From positions 1-50,348 of the IMG/VR virus record IMGVR_UViG_3300009161_000066: DNA of 50,348 nt. One strand, given 5' to 3'. A program made the position numbers and the translations under genes. Positions 32,875 to 41,048 of this stretch are shown piece by piece. Each line of letters begins with the position of its first letter. Positions within the stretch are counted from its first letter, which is position 1. The DNA comes from a virus. Below the pieces are notes generated by a model. It ran no database searches. It saw nothing but the letters and a program-made list of their open reading frames with translations, and was not told where the DNA came from.

Positions 32875-34553
32875 TGAATAAGAACCTGACTGCCAAGCAA
32901 AGCGATTACGCATTTTTCTTGCCGGCTACGTCAGGTTTCTACTCAACGTTCATAGGCAAACAACGCTATGGAAATTATGTAGATCCTGCACGTATACCTC
33001 CGAGTTTAGCAAACGGTGTAGAAAGTCTCAATTATCTAAATCCAGATAAAGGTGCGTTCTACTTCAAACATTGTTTATACTCTGCAGGACACGCTAACTT
33101 AGATCTTACTAAGTCAGATGAAACTGAAGATATGTTTCGTAATAGAGATCGTAGCACCAGTTGGGTATTAGGTGACTCTGGTGGATTCCAGATCGGTAAA
33201 GGTGTGTGGGAAGGTGAGTGGAATGATCCCAACGGTCCAGTAGTTGCACAACGTATGACTGAAGCAGTTGCTCGAGGCATCGAATTAGTTCCGCAGTTAC
33301 ATCCAACCGGTGATCCCAAAACAGATAAAAATGGTAATCCTAAGTATACTAAAATTGATCATGTTAAACTTTATCAAGCCAAACTAGATGCAGCACAGAA
33401 GAAACGTGAACAGGTGTTAGCATGGATGGACGCATTAATGGATTATGGTATGGTGCTTGATATTCCGGCATGGGTTGGTCGCAGTCCGGTTGGTGCTAAG
33501 AATAGTGGTGTTGGAAATTATCCACAAGCTGTTGCAGCCACAAAATACAATAATGAATACTTTATTAAACATCGCACAGGTGCTTGTAAGTTCTTAAATG
33601 TATTACAAGGCGAAACACATAAACAAGCTGAAGATTGGTATCAATCAATGAAAGCGTTTTGTGATACTAAGATTTATGGCGACAAAGCATTTAATGGCTG
33701 GGGTATGGGTGGCCAGAACATGTGTGATATTCACCTTGTGCTTCTACGTCTAGTGGCTTTAAGATTTGACGGATTATTAGAACAGGGTCAACATGATTGG
33801 ATGCACTTCTTAGGTACATCAAAGTTAGAATGGGCTGTACTATTAACAGATATTCAACGTGCTGTTCGAAAGTATCATAATCCAAACTTTACTATTAGCT
33901 TTGACTGTGCAAGTCCGTTCTTGGCAACTGCCAATGGACAGATCTATATCAACACAGAAACTGAAGATCGTACTAAATGGGTTTATCGTATGCAGGCCAG
34001 TGCGGATGATAAAAAGTATGCCACTGACAGCCGATTGTTTAAAGATGCAGTATTACAAGATAAGATATTTGAAAAGTTTGAATCAAGTCCCATTATTGAT
34101 CAAATACAGATGAAAGAAATTTGCATCTATGCTCCCGGCGACCTAAATAAAAATGGTAAAGAGGGTGCAACAAGTTGGGATTCATTTAGTTATGCACTAA
34201 TGATGGGACACAATGTTTGGATGCACTTGAATGCAGTACAGGAAGCAAATCGGCAATATGATTCGGGTAAATTACCATCAATGTTAGTTGACGAACGCTT
34301 TGATAGAGTGTACTATAAAGATATTGTAGAAGCTATATTTTCATGTGATAACCGAGATGATGCTAATGCTATTATTGAACACTACAGCAGATATTGGATG
34401 ACCATTATCGGTACACGTGGTGCTACTGGAAAGAAAACTGTTAATGCGGCAACTATGGCAAATGAACATTTTGAAATAGAAGTTAACTTGACTGTGGACA
34501 AAGTAGTTAAAGAAGACCCTAAAGAAAATAACTTTATGGATTTGTTTGAATAA
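32874..34553 (+). CDS. dpdA: DpdA/TGT-like transglycosylase
   Basis: 559 residues. The tRNA-guanine transglycosylase active-site pattern is present: LGDSGGFQIGKG with D101, FLNVLQGETHKQAEDW (about 240-255), GWGMGGQNMCD (about 275-285) and FDCASPFLATANG with nucleophile-like D344. The TGT zinc motif CxCxxC is absent. Family members in phages (DpdA) insert 7-deazaguanine bases into DNA rather than tRNA. With FolE, a QueE-like and a QueD-like protein nearby, DNA modification of guanine is the best reading. The exact base is unknown. It is coupled to the clamp gene, suggesting action near the replisome (inference). Confidence 0.75.
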   Translation: MNKNLTAKQSDYAFFLPATSGFYSTFIGKQRYGNYVDPARIPPSLANGVESLNYLNPDKGAFYFKHCLYSAGHANLDLTKSDETEDMFRNRDRSTSWVLGDSGGFQIGKGVWEGEWNDPNGPVVAQRMTEAVARGIELVPQLHPTGDPKTDKNGNPKYTKIDHVKLYQAKLDAAQKKREQVLAWMDALMDYGMVLDIPAWVGRSPVGAKNSGVGNYPQAVAATKYNNEYFIKHRTGACKFLNVLQGETHKQAEDWYQSMKAFCDTKIYGDKAFNGWGMGGQNMCDIHLVLLRLVALRFDGLLEQGQHDWMHFLGTSKLEWAVLLTDIQRAVRKYHNPNFTISFDCASPFLATANGQIYINTETEDRTKWVYRMQASADDKKYATDSRLFKDAVLQDKIFEKFESSPIIDQIQMKEICIYAPGDLNKNGKEGATSWDSFSYALMMGHNVWMHLNAVQEANRQYDSGKLPSMLVDERFDRVYYKDIVEAIFSCDNRDDANAIIEHYSRYWMTIIGTRGATGKKTVNAATMANEHFEIEVNLTVDKVVKEDPKENNFMDLFE

Positions 34554-34590
34554 TATTACACGTGAAAACTTTCATGAAAAGAGTTATAAA

Positions 34591-34833
34591 ATGACCATGC
34601 CCGACGAACGATTCCGTTCAGTAGTACAAACTGAGAAATTCCTAAGAGAAATTCTTACTACACCGCGAGTTCCTAAGAATATTAAAGATGGTGCTCGTTG
34701 GTGCTTACGCCATTATCCTAGTCACTGGGATATGCAGCGTACCGCACTTCAGGCACCAGATGTATTCCAAGAACGAATGGAACCCGTGACTAGACTTTTT
34801 AAACAATACGAGCAAAATAAAAATGAAGCGTGA
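34591..34833 (+). CDS. BPSL0761-like small protein
   Basis: 80 residues from the ATG at 34591 (MTMPDERFRSVVQTEKFL); a TTG at 34546 overlapping the TGT-like gene is less likely. MPDER-R-VVQT-EFL followed by ARWCLRHYPSHWDM is the conserved signature of a small bacterial and phage family of unknown function. It overlaps the next gene by 11 bases. Confidence 0.6.
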   Translation: MTMPDERFRSVVQTEKFLREILTTPRVPKNIKDGARWCLRHYPSHWDMQRTALQAPDVFQERMEPVTRLFKQYEQNKNEA

Positions 34834-35341
34834 TTATTCAGATGGTGTTGCAGAAGATGTAATTTACTTTATTGGTAAGGAAGTAGAACATACTCCTGCA
34901 TATGGTATGAACACTTTATTTGTTACCGGGGTTCAACCAGTAGATGAAATTGCATCAAAGTTAAATGGATGTATACACATTTTCTTTGGCGCTAATCATA
35001 GCTTCAATCCAGCACGTAATGACTACAATGGTTGGAGGGCTTGGGAGGATATGATTCAATTCTTTCTCGATAAAGATTATCTATGTAGTTTAGATATTCC
35101 AATCAGTGCTGTAGAAGAATTTAATGACGGTGGATTAAATGAGCATAACAACTTTATTCCACAGATAAGAGTTCCAATTCCTTATTTAAAATTATGGAAT
35201 TATAATACAATGCTTAAAATTGATGACAAAGATTTTAATGCAACGAATCCTGGGGTGTGGTCAGTGCCAATGGGTGCCATAACTCAGCGAAAGTACTTTA
35301 CCCCATGGCGCAATTATAACAACGATGAGATTATCAGATGA
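34823..35341 (+). CDS. Conserved T4-like phage protein
   Basis: 172 residues. MKRDYSDGVAEDVIYFIGKEVEHTPA-type start, then NTLFVTGVQPVDEI and HIFFGANHSFNP, all strongly conserved in T4-like marine phages. It looks like a compact alpha/beta protein; no known catalytic signature. Overlaps with both neighbours suggest a tight operon with the modification genes, and a link to that pathway is possible but unproven. Confidence 0.55.
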   Translation: MKRDYSDGVAEDVIYFIGKEVEHTPAYGMNTLFVTGVQPVDEIASKLNGCIHIFFGANHSFNPARNDYNGWRAWEDMIQFFLDKDYLCSLDIPISAVEEFNDGGLNEHNNFIPQIRVPIPYLKLWNYNTMLKIDDKDFNATNPGVWSVPMGAITQRKYFTPWRNYNNDEIIR

Positions 35342-35463
35342 ACGAAACACAAGCTCAACAACTAATAGATGCAGTAACTAGACAAAATCAATTACTTGAA
35401 GGTATTGATTGGAAACTGTGGGAATTATTTAAACACATAGTCCCACAGGAAGAAAAGAAATGA
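35338..35463 (+). CDS. 41-residue small protein
   Basis: A short frame linked by ATGA overlaps on both sides, which supports it being a real gene. The sequence is helical (TQAQQLIDAVTRQNQLLEG, WKLWELFKHIVP) with a charged end. No family recognised; it could be a small adaptor or coiled-coil peptide. Confidence 0.6.
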   Translation: MNETQAQQLIDAVTRQNQLLEGIDWKLWELFKHIVPQEEKK

Positions 35464-35882
35464 TTATAGGAAATGTAGTACCACTACAAAAAGATACAAT
35501 GCGCCAAGATTGGCGTCCAAACAAAATGATTTGGGTTACCTTTAACAAAGAAGGTATGCACAAATACCCGGCCGCACTTACAGATCCTAACTTAGCAACA
35601 GGCGATGAGTATGATGTAAGTTTCCTGGGCTATCCGCATCGTCACATCTTCCACTTTAAAGTTTGGATTGGTGTTACACATGACGACCGTGATATTGAGT
35701 TTATTCAGTTTAAACGCTGGTTGCTAAACTTGTACAAAGATAGTATACTAGCGTTAGACTACAAAAGTTGTGAAATGATGTCTGGGGATTTATATCAACA
35801 GATTTCACAAAAGTATCCCAACCGTGAGGTTTGGATTGAGGTCTCCGAAGACGGGGAAAATGGTTCATTTATTAAGTACTAA
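35460..35882 (+). CDS. Candidate divergent QueD/PTPS-like protein
   Basis: 140 residues. Three His match the zinc site of the 6-pyruvoyl-tetrahydropterin synthase/QueD fold: H34 in EGMHKYPAA, and H60/H62 in GYPHRHIF. The spacing (26, then 2) is like animal PTPS. DDRDIEFIQFKRWL corresponds to the DF..LK helix and VSEDGENG to the C-terminal Glu region. QueD makes 6-carboxytetrahydropterin from the FolE product, one step before QueE. Phage homologues are usually called hypothetical, so this is a motif-based proposal. Confidence 0.5.
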   Translation: MIIGNVVPLQKDTMRQDWRPNKMIWVTFNKEGMHKYPAALTDPNLATGDEYDVSFLGYPHRHIFHFKVWIGVTHDDRDIEFIQFKRWLLNLYKDSILALDYKSCEMMSGDLYQQISQKYPNREVWIEVSEDGENGSFIKY

Positions 35883-35894
35883 GGAAAAGCTACA

Positions 35895-36155
35895 ATGGCT
35901 AAGAATTATAAAGATGGCAATTACTTTGAAAATCGGCCCGACATTGTTCGGATCTTTGACGACCTAGAAAAGTTTTTAGATTTTTGCAGGTTCGAGTTGC
36001 TGCCATTTAACGAGGCAGATCTCTATAACAGAGACAGTCAGGTGTGGAATCAGTTCTACTATGCAAGTCGCCCTAAGAAGCCTTGGAACGGTGAAAAGAA
36101 ACAATGGACTGGCGAACGTAAGCCTTACCAAGGCACTAAACCACGCTACGCCTAA
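35895..36155 (+). CDS. Small conserved phage protein
   Basis: 86 residues. FDDLEKFLDFCRFELLPFN followed by DLYNRDS is a conserved block in T4-like marine phages. The C-terminus is a basic, aromatic low-complexity tail (KKPWNGEKKQWTGERKP) that could bind nucleic acid. It overlaps the glycosyltransferase-like gene (TAATG). Function unknown. Confidence 0.5.
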   Translation: MAKNYKDGNYFENRPDIVRIFDDLEKFLDFCRFELLPFNEADLYNRDSQVWNQFYYASRPKKPWNGEKKQWTGERKPYQGTKPRYA

Positions 36156-37252
36156 TGACTATCTTCTTAATCGATTTAGAATCGGTTGAGACAAGGTACA
36201 CGGGGCAGTGGAAGTCCCATGTACCTAATCTCTTACGAAAGGCAGGACACAATGTCAACATTATATCAGGTCCTACGGATATTCCTAGTGCTACCACTCC
36301 TGGAGCATTTCTCAACTTTGGCGGTACCAATATCTACAAGGCTAAGCAAGTTGAAACCATGGGTAGGTTATTTTGCGACGGAGCCGTTTGCCCAGGTGAT
36401 CATTTTATATTTACTGATGCTTGGCACCCTGGTATCATCAATCTCAAGTACATGAGTGAGTTATTGGGTATTCCAGTAACTACGCATGGCCTGTGGCATG
36501 CTGGCAGTTATGATCCACAAGACTTCTTAGGTCGGCTTGTTGGAGATAAACCTTGGGTTAGACATGCCGAAAAAAGTTTCTTTCACGCATTTGATCATAA
36601 CTACTTTGCTACAAACTTTCATATCAAAATGTTTGTTACTAATCTGTTAAATGACTATCCTACAGAAAATCCGTGGTTCGAAGAAGATTTAGCCGGTATA
36701 TTGCACGACGAAGATCCTAGATTTGTACGCACTGGTTGGCCCATGGAGTATATGGTTGATACGTTAACTATGTATAAAGGCATGCCCAAGCGTGATCTTA
36801 TACTGTTCCCTCATCGCATAGCGCCAGAGAAACAAGTTGAAATCTTCCGGGACCTTAAGCATCATTTGCCCCAATATGAATTCATTGTGTGCCAAGATCA
36901 GGAACTAACAAAGAACGAATATCATAACTTGCTGGGCGAAGCTAAGATGGTGTTTAGCTGTAGTTTGCAAGAAACTCTAGGCATTGGCTGCTATGAAGGT
37001 GCTATTGTAGATGCTATTCCAATGGTACCTGACCGGCTTAGTTATACTGAAATGTATTTAGATACGTTTAAGTATGAAAGTAAATGGACTGAGAGTTATG
37101 ACTCGTACACTGTATATCGGCCGGATTTATGTCGTGCCATTATATCACATATGGATAATTATAAAACTAGATTGCCTATGTTAAAAAAACAAACGGAGAT
37201 ATTAAATGAGCGATTCTTCTCAGCTGCCGAACTCATTAGACGATTTAACTAA
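36155..37252 (+). CDS. GT-B glycosyltransferase-like protein
   Basis: 365 residues. The C-terminal half reads like the donor-binding domain of a GT-B enzyme: LILFPHRIAPEKQVEIFRDL, LLGEAKMVFSCSLQETLGIG and CYEGAIVDAIPMVP, which includes the E-x7-E-like acidic region. The N-terminal half (VPNLLRKAGHNVNIISGP) is the acceptor domain. Homologues occur in T4-like marine phages. Some T4-like phages glycosylate DNA, so the acceptor could be modified DNA or a glycan; the sequence does not decide. It is located between the QueD-like and FolE genes. Confidence 0.55.
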   Translation: MTIFLIDLESVETRYTGQWKSHVPNLLRKAGHNVNIISGPTDIPSATTPGAFLNFGGTNIYKAKQVETMGRLFCDGAVCPGDHFIFTDAWHPGIINLKYMSELLGIPVTTHGLWHAGSYDPQDFLGRLVGDKPWVRHAEKSFFHAFDHNYFATNFHIKMFVTNLLNDYPTENPWFEEDLAGILHDEDPRFVRTGWPMEYMVDTLTMYKGMPKRDLILFPHRIAPEKQVEIFRDLKHHLPQYEFIVCQDQELTKNEYHNLLGEAKMVFSCSLQETLGIGCYEGAIVDAIPMVPDRLSYTEMYLDTFKYESKWTESYDSYTVYRPDLCRAIISHMDNYKTRLPMLKKQTEILNERFFSAAELIRRFN

Positions 37253-37604
37253 TACTATAACTATTTTAGGTAGTTCGGAGACTGCTACTATTACAGTCCC
37301 TGAATCATATCGGTATGATGAAACTATGTTATCGTCTGATTTTTGTAGTATTTCAACTATTCATTCAGCGTCGGCATGCCCAACAACATTTACCATCGGC
37401 ACAAGCGATACTATCACTATTAGTAATATCAATTCAACATTCGGATGGACTGTTTCTAAAGAGTGGGTTGATGCATTTCCAGAATGGGCAAGGGTTGATA
37501 AAATGTGCAAAGAATATCCATCATTAGAAATTGCTCTAAGAAATTTTCAAACCATTTATCAGCTTGTAAAGGATGACTATGATAATCCAGCACCTAAAAA
37601 ATAA
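37206..37604 (+). CDS. Conserved phage protein, structural type
   Basis: 132 residues, starting inside the end of the upstream gene (47-base overlap). The N-terminal half is Ser/Thr-rich beta-type sequence. The C-terminal end AFPEWARVDKMCKEYPSLEIA, then FQTIYQLVKDDYDNP, is a strongly conserved block of T4-like marine phages. Function unknown; may be a minor virion component. Confidence 0.5.
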   Translation: MSDSSQLPNSLDDLTNTITILGSSETATITVPESYRYDETMLSSDFCSISTIHSASACPTTFTIGTSDTITISNINSTFGWTVSKEWVDAFPEWARVDKMCKEYPSLEIALRNFQTIYQLVKDDYDNPAPKK

Positions 37605-38055
37605 ATTCTTTTCTTTTTTAGAAGGACGTGATCGTAAACGTATTATTATGGATAGACGATACGATGAGCCGCTGTTAACTCGATATTATGTTTTCTTAAA
37701 GGACCGTAAATGGTTTCCATTTAATGTGTTTATTCATAAGTTTCATAAATCGGATCCTGATGATGTACATGATCATCCATGGCCATATGCTACGCTGATC
37801 TTAAAAGGTGGGTACTATGAATACGTCCCAATATTCAATAACAACGGAGAAAAAATTGGAGAAACCAAACATTGGCGGAAGCCTGGTCATTTTCGCACTT
37901 GCAGTGCTAATAGTTATCATCGCATTGAACTAGACCCTAGTGTAACTGCATGGACTCTATTCATGCCCGGACCTCAGAAAAGAGAATGGGGTTTTCTTGT
38001 AAACAACAAATGGATACACAATGACATCTATCTCGAGTCCCGTAAAAACACTTAA
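37579..38055 (+). CDS. Cupin-like phage protein
   Basis: 158 residues from the ATG at 37579 (AAGG six bases upstream). A single cupin domain is suggested by DDVHDHPWPYATLILKGG (metal-type His pair), then PGHFRTCSANSYHRIEL and WTLFMPGPQKREWGF. The family is common in T4-like phages but its substrate is unknown. It overlaps both neighbours. Confidence 0.6.
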   Translation: MIIQHLKNKFFSFLEGRDRKRIIMDRRYDEPLLTRYYVFLKDRKWFPFNVFIHKFHKSDPDDVHDHPWPYATLILKGGYYEYVPIFNNNGEKIGETKHWRKPGHFRTCSANSYHRIELDPSVTAWTLFMPGPQKREWGFLVNNKWIHNDIYLESRKNT

Positions 38056-38464
38056 TACTGTAGGTGCTACAGTAGGTGGCATTGTGACTACTAACGGATT
38101 TAATGGAACTAGTCATCCTTTGTATGGTGCTATTCCTCCACTAACTGTCGGTAAAGTTTACACTACTAACGGTACTGCTGGTCAGTTTTTAATAAGTGGA
38201 TCAAATAGCACAACTTGGGCCAATCCAAACGACAACGTAATGATTGTTAAGCAAGATCCTGCTAGTTTAGAAGTTAAAGGTAAAGTAGTTATAAACGGTG
38301 TAGACTTAGAAGAACGGTTAAACACAATCGAAAAAGTCTTGCAAATTCCCGAAAGAGATGTTATACTTGAAAAGAAGTACCCAAAGCTAAAAAAACTGTA
38401 TGACGAGTACATTACGGCATTGGGAAAGTATAGGACATTTGAAGCAATAAAGGAATCAAAATAA
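38021..38464 (+). CDS. Small fibre-like conserved protein
   Basis: 147 residues. The N-terminus has fibre-type sequence (NGTAGQFLISGSNSTTWANP). The C-terminus (VINGVDLEERLNTIEKVL, ILEKKYPKLKKLYDEY) is a conserved helical block in T4-like marine phages. It may be a small virion or chaperone-like protein. It overlaps the cupin gene by 35 bases. Confidence 0.5.
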   Translation: MTSISSPVKTLNTVGATVGGIVTTNGFNGTSHPLYGAIPPLTVGKVYTTNGTAGQFLISGSNSTTWANPNDNVMIVKQDPASLEVKGKVVINGVDLEERLNTIEKVLQIPERDVILEKKYPKLKKLYDEYITALGKYRTFEAIKESK

Positions 38465-38694
38465 TGTTACACGAATCAATTAAATTAAATGAATTCATTG
38501 CTAAAGAAGATGCTGGTTTTAGACTTAGGGTTAAGCACTGGAAATGTGCCGGACCCGTCGACTTAAACAGTCTCGAATTTACACAAGAATGCATTGATAA
38601 AGATGGCGAAATAAGTTTTAGCTCTACTTATAACTTTTTCCTAACTAATGATGAAATAAAATCGTTATGTAACGGATTGTCGACAATCAAATAA
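38464..38694 (+). CDS. Small conserved protein
   Basis: 76 residues starting at a TAATG junction. The N-terminus MLHESIKLNEFIAKEDA resembles the leader-like starts of the 19-28 kb cluster, though this gene lies elsewhere. The remainder (FRLRVKHWKCAGPVDLN, ISFSSTYNFFLTNDEI) is beta-rich. Function unknown. Confidence 0.4.
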   Translation: MLHESIKLNEFIAKEDAGFRLRVKHWKCAGPVDLNSLEFTQECIDKDGEISFSSTYNFFLTNDEIKSLCNGLSTIK

Positions 38695-38706
38695 TTATCG
38701 TAATTT

Positions 38707-39090
38707 ATGGCAACTGACTTAGAAAAGGCATTAAATGAAAAACGAGCACCATGGACCGACATTGAGTACAGAACAAAAGACTTTTGGATCTTCAGAGATG
38801 CATATCCAGTTACCCAGGGGCATTTGTTATTTGTGCCTACCCAGGAGTCAAGTAACAATCTCTGGGAGTGCTACAAAGCAGCCTACAAGTTTGGATACGA
38901 CGGCGTTGCAGCCGAACGTTGGGATGCTTTTAACATCGGACAAAACTGCGGTGAAGCAGCCGGGCAAACAGTGATGTATCCTCATGTGCATATGATACCT
39001 CGACGCAAAGGCGATATGTCAGATCCACGTGGCGGTGTAAGACATGTTATTCCAGAAAAAGGAAACTATAAAAATGCAGACGAGGGTTAA
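38707..39090 (+). CDS. HIT-family hydrolase/transferase-like protein
   Basis: 127 residues. DFWIFRDAYPVTQGHLLFVP and NIGQNCGEAAGQTVMYPHVHMIPRR match the HIT fold. The His triad is incomplete: HVH is present but the first His position reads Tyr. The family cleaves or transfers nucleotide monophosphates (Ap4A, sugar-nucleotide or adenylylated substrates). The exact substrate is unknown. It overlaps the sugar dehydrogenase gene by 17 bases. Confidence 0.7.
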   Translation: MATDLEKALNEKRAPWTDIEYRTKDFWIFRDAYPVTQGHLLFVPTQESSNNLWECYKAAYKFGYDGVAAERWDAFNIGQNCGEAAGQTVMYPHVHMIPRRKGDMSDPRGGVRHVIPEKGNYKNADEG

Positions 39091-39874
39091 GATCGGCATT
39101 GTTGGATTAGGGTTTGTTGGGGAAGCTGTACTCAATGCATATGAAACGATGTTTACTGACGTAATAGTTGTAGATGTAGATCCCACTAAATCTACAGGAA
39201 CTTATGCGGACTTACAATACTGCGATGCTGTATTTGTGTGTGTTCCTAGTCCCTCTAAAGATAATGGAGAATGTGATACTAGCATACTAAATTCCGTATT
39301 GTATCTACTTCAAGATTATAAGAATGTTATCATCAGCAAGACCACTGCAACGCCGCAATTTTACGAAAAGATGCAGGCAGTTTATCCTAATTTAGTACAC
39401 ATACCAGAATTTCTAAAAGCTAGCAATGCTCGTGAAGATTATCTTAAAGAAGCTAATGCTATCATAGGCGGAAGTATTGCTGCCTATAGAAATGAAGCAG
39501 AACGTATCATCAAACTGGCACAACCAATAACAATGGTAGACCATTGTTCAATAGGTGAAGCTGCCTTTATCAAATATACACTTAATACATACCTTGCTAC
39601 TAAAGTTGTCTTTATGAATGAAACTGCCGAACTAGCAGTAGCACACGGATATAACTGGGATACTATTAGAATGTATCTAGCTGAAGACAATCGAATTGGT
39701 TTGAGTCACATGCAAGTGCCCGGACCAGATGGATACTACGGATTTGGTGGTATGTGTTTTCCAAAAGATACAACTGCTTGGTTAAAATATGCAAATAAAT
39801 TAGGTATACAATTGAGCGTATTGAAAACAGCAATAAAGAAAAATATCCTATTAAGGTTGCAAAAACCTAAATAA
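39074..39874 (+). CDS. Short UDP-glucose/GDP-mannose dehydrogenase-like protein
   Basis: 266 residues from the ATG at 39074. The Rossmann motif GIVGLGFVGEAV is at 8-19, VFVCVPSPSKDNGECD at about 54-69, and the catalytic Cys (C228) in FGGMCFPKDT. The family normally has about 390-450 residues; the C-terminal UDP-binding domain is missing. It could still bind NAD and a sugar nucleotide, or act on a different substrate. Possible supplier of a sugar acid for the nearby glycosyltransferase (inference). Confidence 0.7.
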   Translation: MQTRVKIGIVGLGFVGEAVLNAYETMFTDVIVVDVDPTKSTGTYADLQYCDAVFVCVPSPSKDNGECDTSILNSVLYLLQDYKNVIISKTTATPQFYEKMQAVYPNLVHIPEFLKASNAREDYLKEANAIIGGSIAAYRNEAERIIKLAQPITMVDHCSIGEAAFIKYTLNTYLATKVVFMNETAELAVAHGYNWDTIRMYLAEDNRIGLSHMQVPGPDGYYGFGGMCFPKDTTAWLKYANKLGIQLSVLKTAIKKNILLRLQKPK

Positions 39875-39885
39875 TACTGTATAAT
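39857..39885 (+). promoter_or_regulatory. Sigma-70-type promoter for folE
   Basis: TTGCAA at 39857-39862, 17-base spacer, TATAAT at 39880-39885, overlapping the end of the dehydrogenase gene. folE starts 39 bases downstream with a ggag ribosome site. Confidence 0.6.
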
Positions 39886-39924
39886 AACAAAAGACATCCA
39901 CGTCATTAACTCGGAGAATAAAAA

Positions 39925-40743
39925 TTGACACAAACATTTACCCCAGATCCTGCACTTAAACCCACACCAGAATTTAAATCAGACGAATATGTACCTTTAA
40001 AGAAAGAAGTCTTTATTAAAGCGGGCGAAGACATGTCCGATAAAGGATATCAAGAAGGGACGTTAGCAGGAGCAATCCGCATGAGGATGAGACGTGATAA
40101 CAAACGTTTCTGGGCTGGAGACAATATTAGCGACTATCTGCATGTCTCAGATAAAGAGCATCTAATTAATGAAGCCACAGTAGCATTTGAACAAGTATTA
40201 GATACCTTGCTTATTGATCGTGAAAATGATCCAAACAGTAAAGGTACAGCCAAGCGACTGGCTAAAATGTACTTTAATGAAATTATGGAAGGTAGATATG
40301 AACCGGCACCAGATGCAACAGCTTTTCCAAATGACAGCGCCGACCGTTACGAAGGTATGCTTGTGGTACGTAGTGAGCTTCGAAGTATGTGTTCTCATCA
40401 CCACCAGCCTGTATCTGGGGTTGCCTACATCGGTATCATTGCCGCTAATAAACTTATTGGTCTCAGCAAGTATACCAGAATAGCACAGTGGTGTGCTCGT
40501 CGTGGTACACTACAAGAAGAACTCTGCAATGACATAGCACGTGAAATTAGCAAAGCTACTGAATCTGATAATGTAGCAGTGTACATCCAGGCTGTACACG
40601 GATGCTGTGAGAATCGCGGCATCATGGCGCATAGTTCATTAACGCAGACTACAGTACTTAAAGGGTCGTTTAAAGACGATCCCCATACAAAAAAAGAGTT
40701 CTTTGATAACATTAAACTGCAACAAGAGTTTGCACCACGCTAA
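39925..40743 (+). CDS. folE: GTP cyclohydrolase I
   Basis: 272 residues, starting at TTG (39925) after GGAGAATAAAAA; no in-frame ATG lies close. GTAKRLAKMYFNEIMEGRY is the conserved substrate-side helix. Zinc ligands are in SMCSHHHQPVSG (C156, H159) and CCENRG (C227 or C228). IGLSKYTRIAQWCARRGTLQEEL is the GTP-binding signature. The N-terminal 60 residues are an extension. It makes 7,8-dihydroneopterin triphosphate, the first step towards both folate and 7-deazaguanines. Together with QueE-, QueD- and DpdA-like genes it suggests deazaguanine synthesis. Confidence 0.9.
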   Translation: MTQTFTPDPALKPTPEFKSDEYVPLKKEVFIKAGEDMSDKGYQEGTLAGAIRMRMRRDNKRFWAGDNISDYLHVSDKEHLINEATVAFEQVLDTLLIDRENDPNSKGTAKRLAKMYFNEIMEGRYEPAPDATAFPNDSADRYEGMLVVRSELRSMCSHHHQPVSGVAYIGIIAANKLIGLSKYTRIAQWCARRGTLQEELCNDIAREISKATESDNVAVYIQAVHGCCENRGIMAHSSLTQTTVLKGSFKDDPHTKKEFFDNIKLQQEFAPR

Positions 40744-40751
40744 GGAATATT

Positions 40752-41048
40752 ATGAATTGGTTAAAATTAAAATTACGCAACTGGGTATTAAGTGCCCATG
40801 ATGAATGTGAACGTGACGTACTCGTTAGTAATTCTAAAAGAGGTATATCTGTATCAACAAAAGATATGAATAGTGATCCAACTCTAAACTTTAAGGTATA
40901 CTCGGCAGTAGGTGGCAAGGTGGTAGAATTTTCACGCTATGATAGACGGTCTGATCGAAATGATCATACTACATATATCATTACTAATGAACAAGACTTC
41001 GGCGAGCGGATTGCAAAGATTGCAACTATGGAAAATTTAAAAGCATGA
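40752..41048 (+). CDS. Small conserved phage protein
   Basis: 98 residues, lying between folE and the queE-like gene and overlapping the latter by ATGA. FKVYSAVGGKVVEFSRYDRR and TYIITNEQDFGERIAKI are conserved in T4-like marine phages. No motif known. Its position suggests it is at least co-expressed with the deazaguanine genes. Confidence 0.5.
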   Translation: MNWLKLKLRNWVLSAHDECERDVLVSNSKRGISVSTKDMNSDPTLNFKVYSAVGGKVVEFSRYDRRSDRNDHTTYIITNEQDFGERIAKIATMENLKA

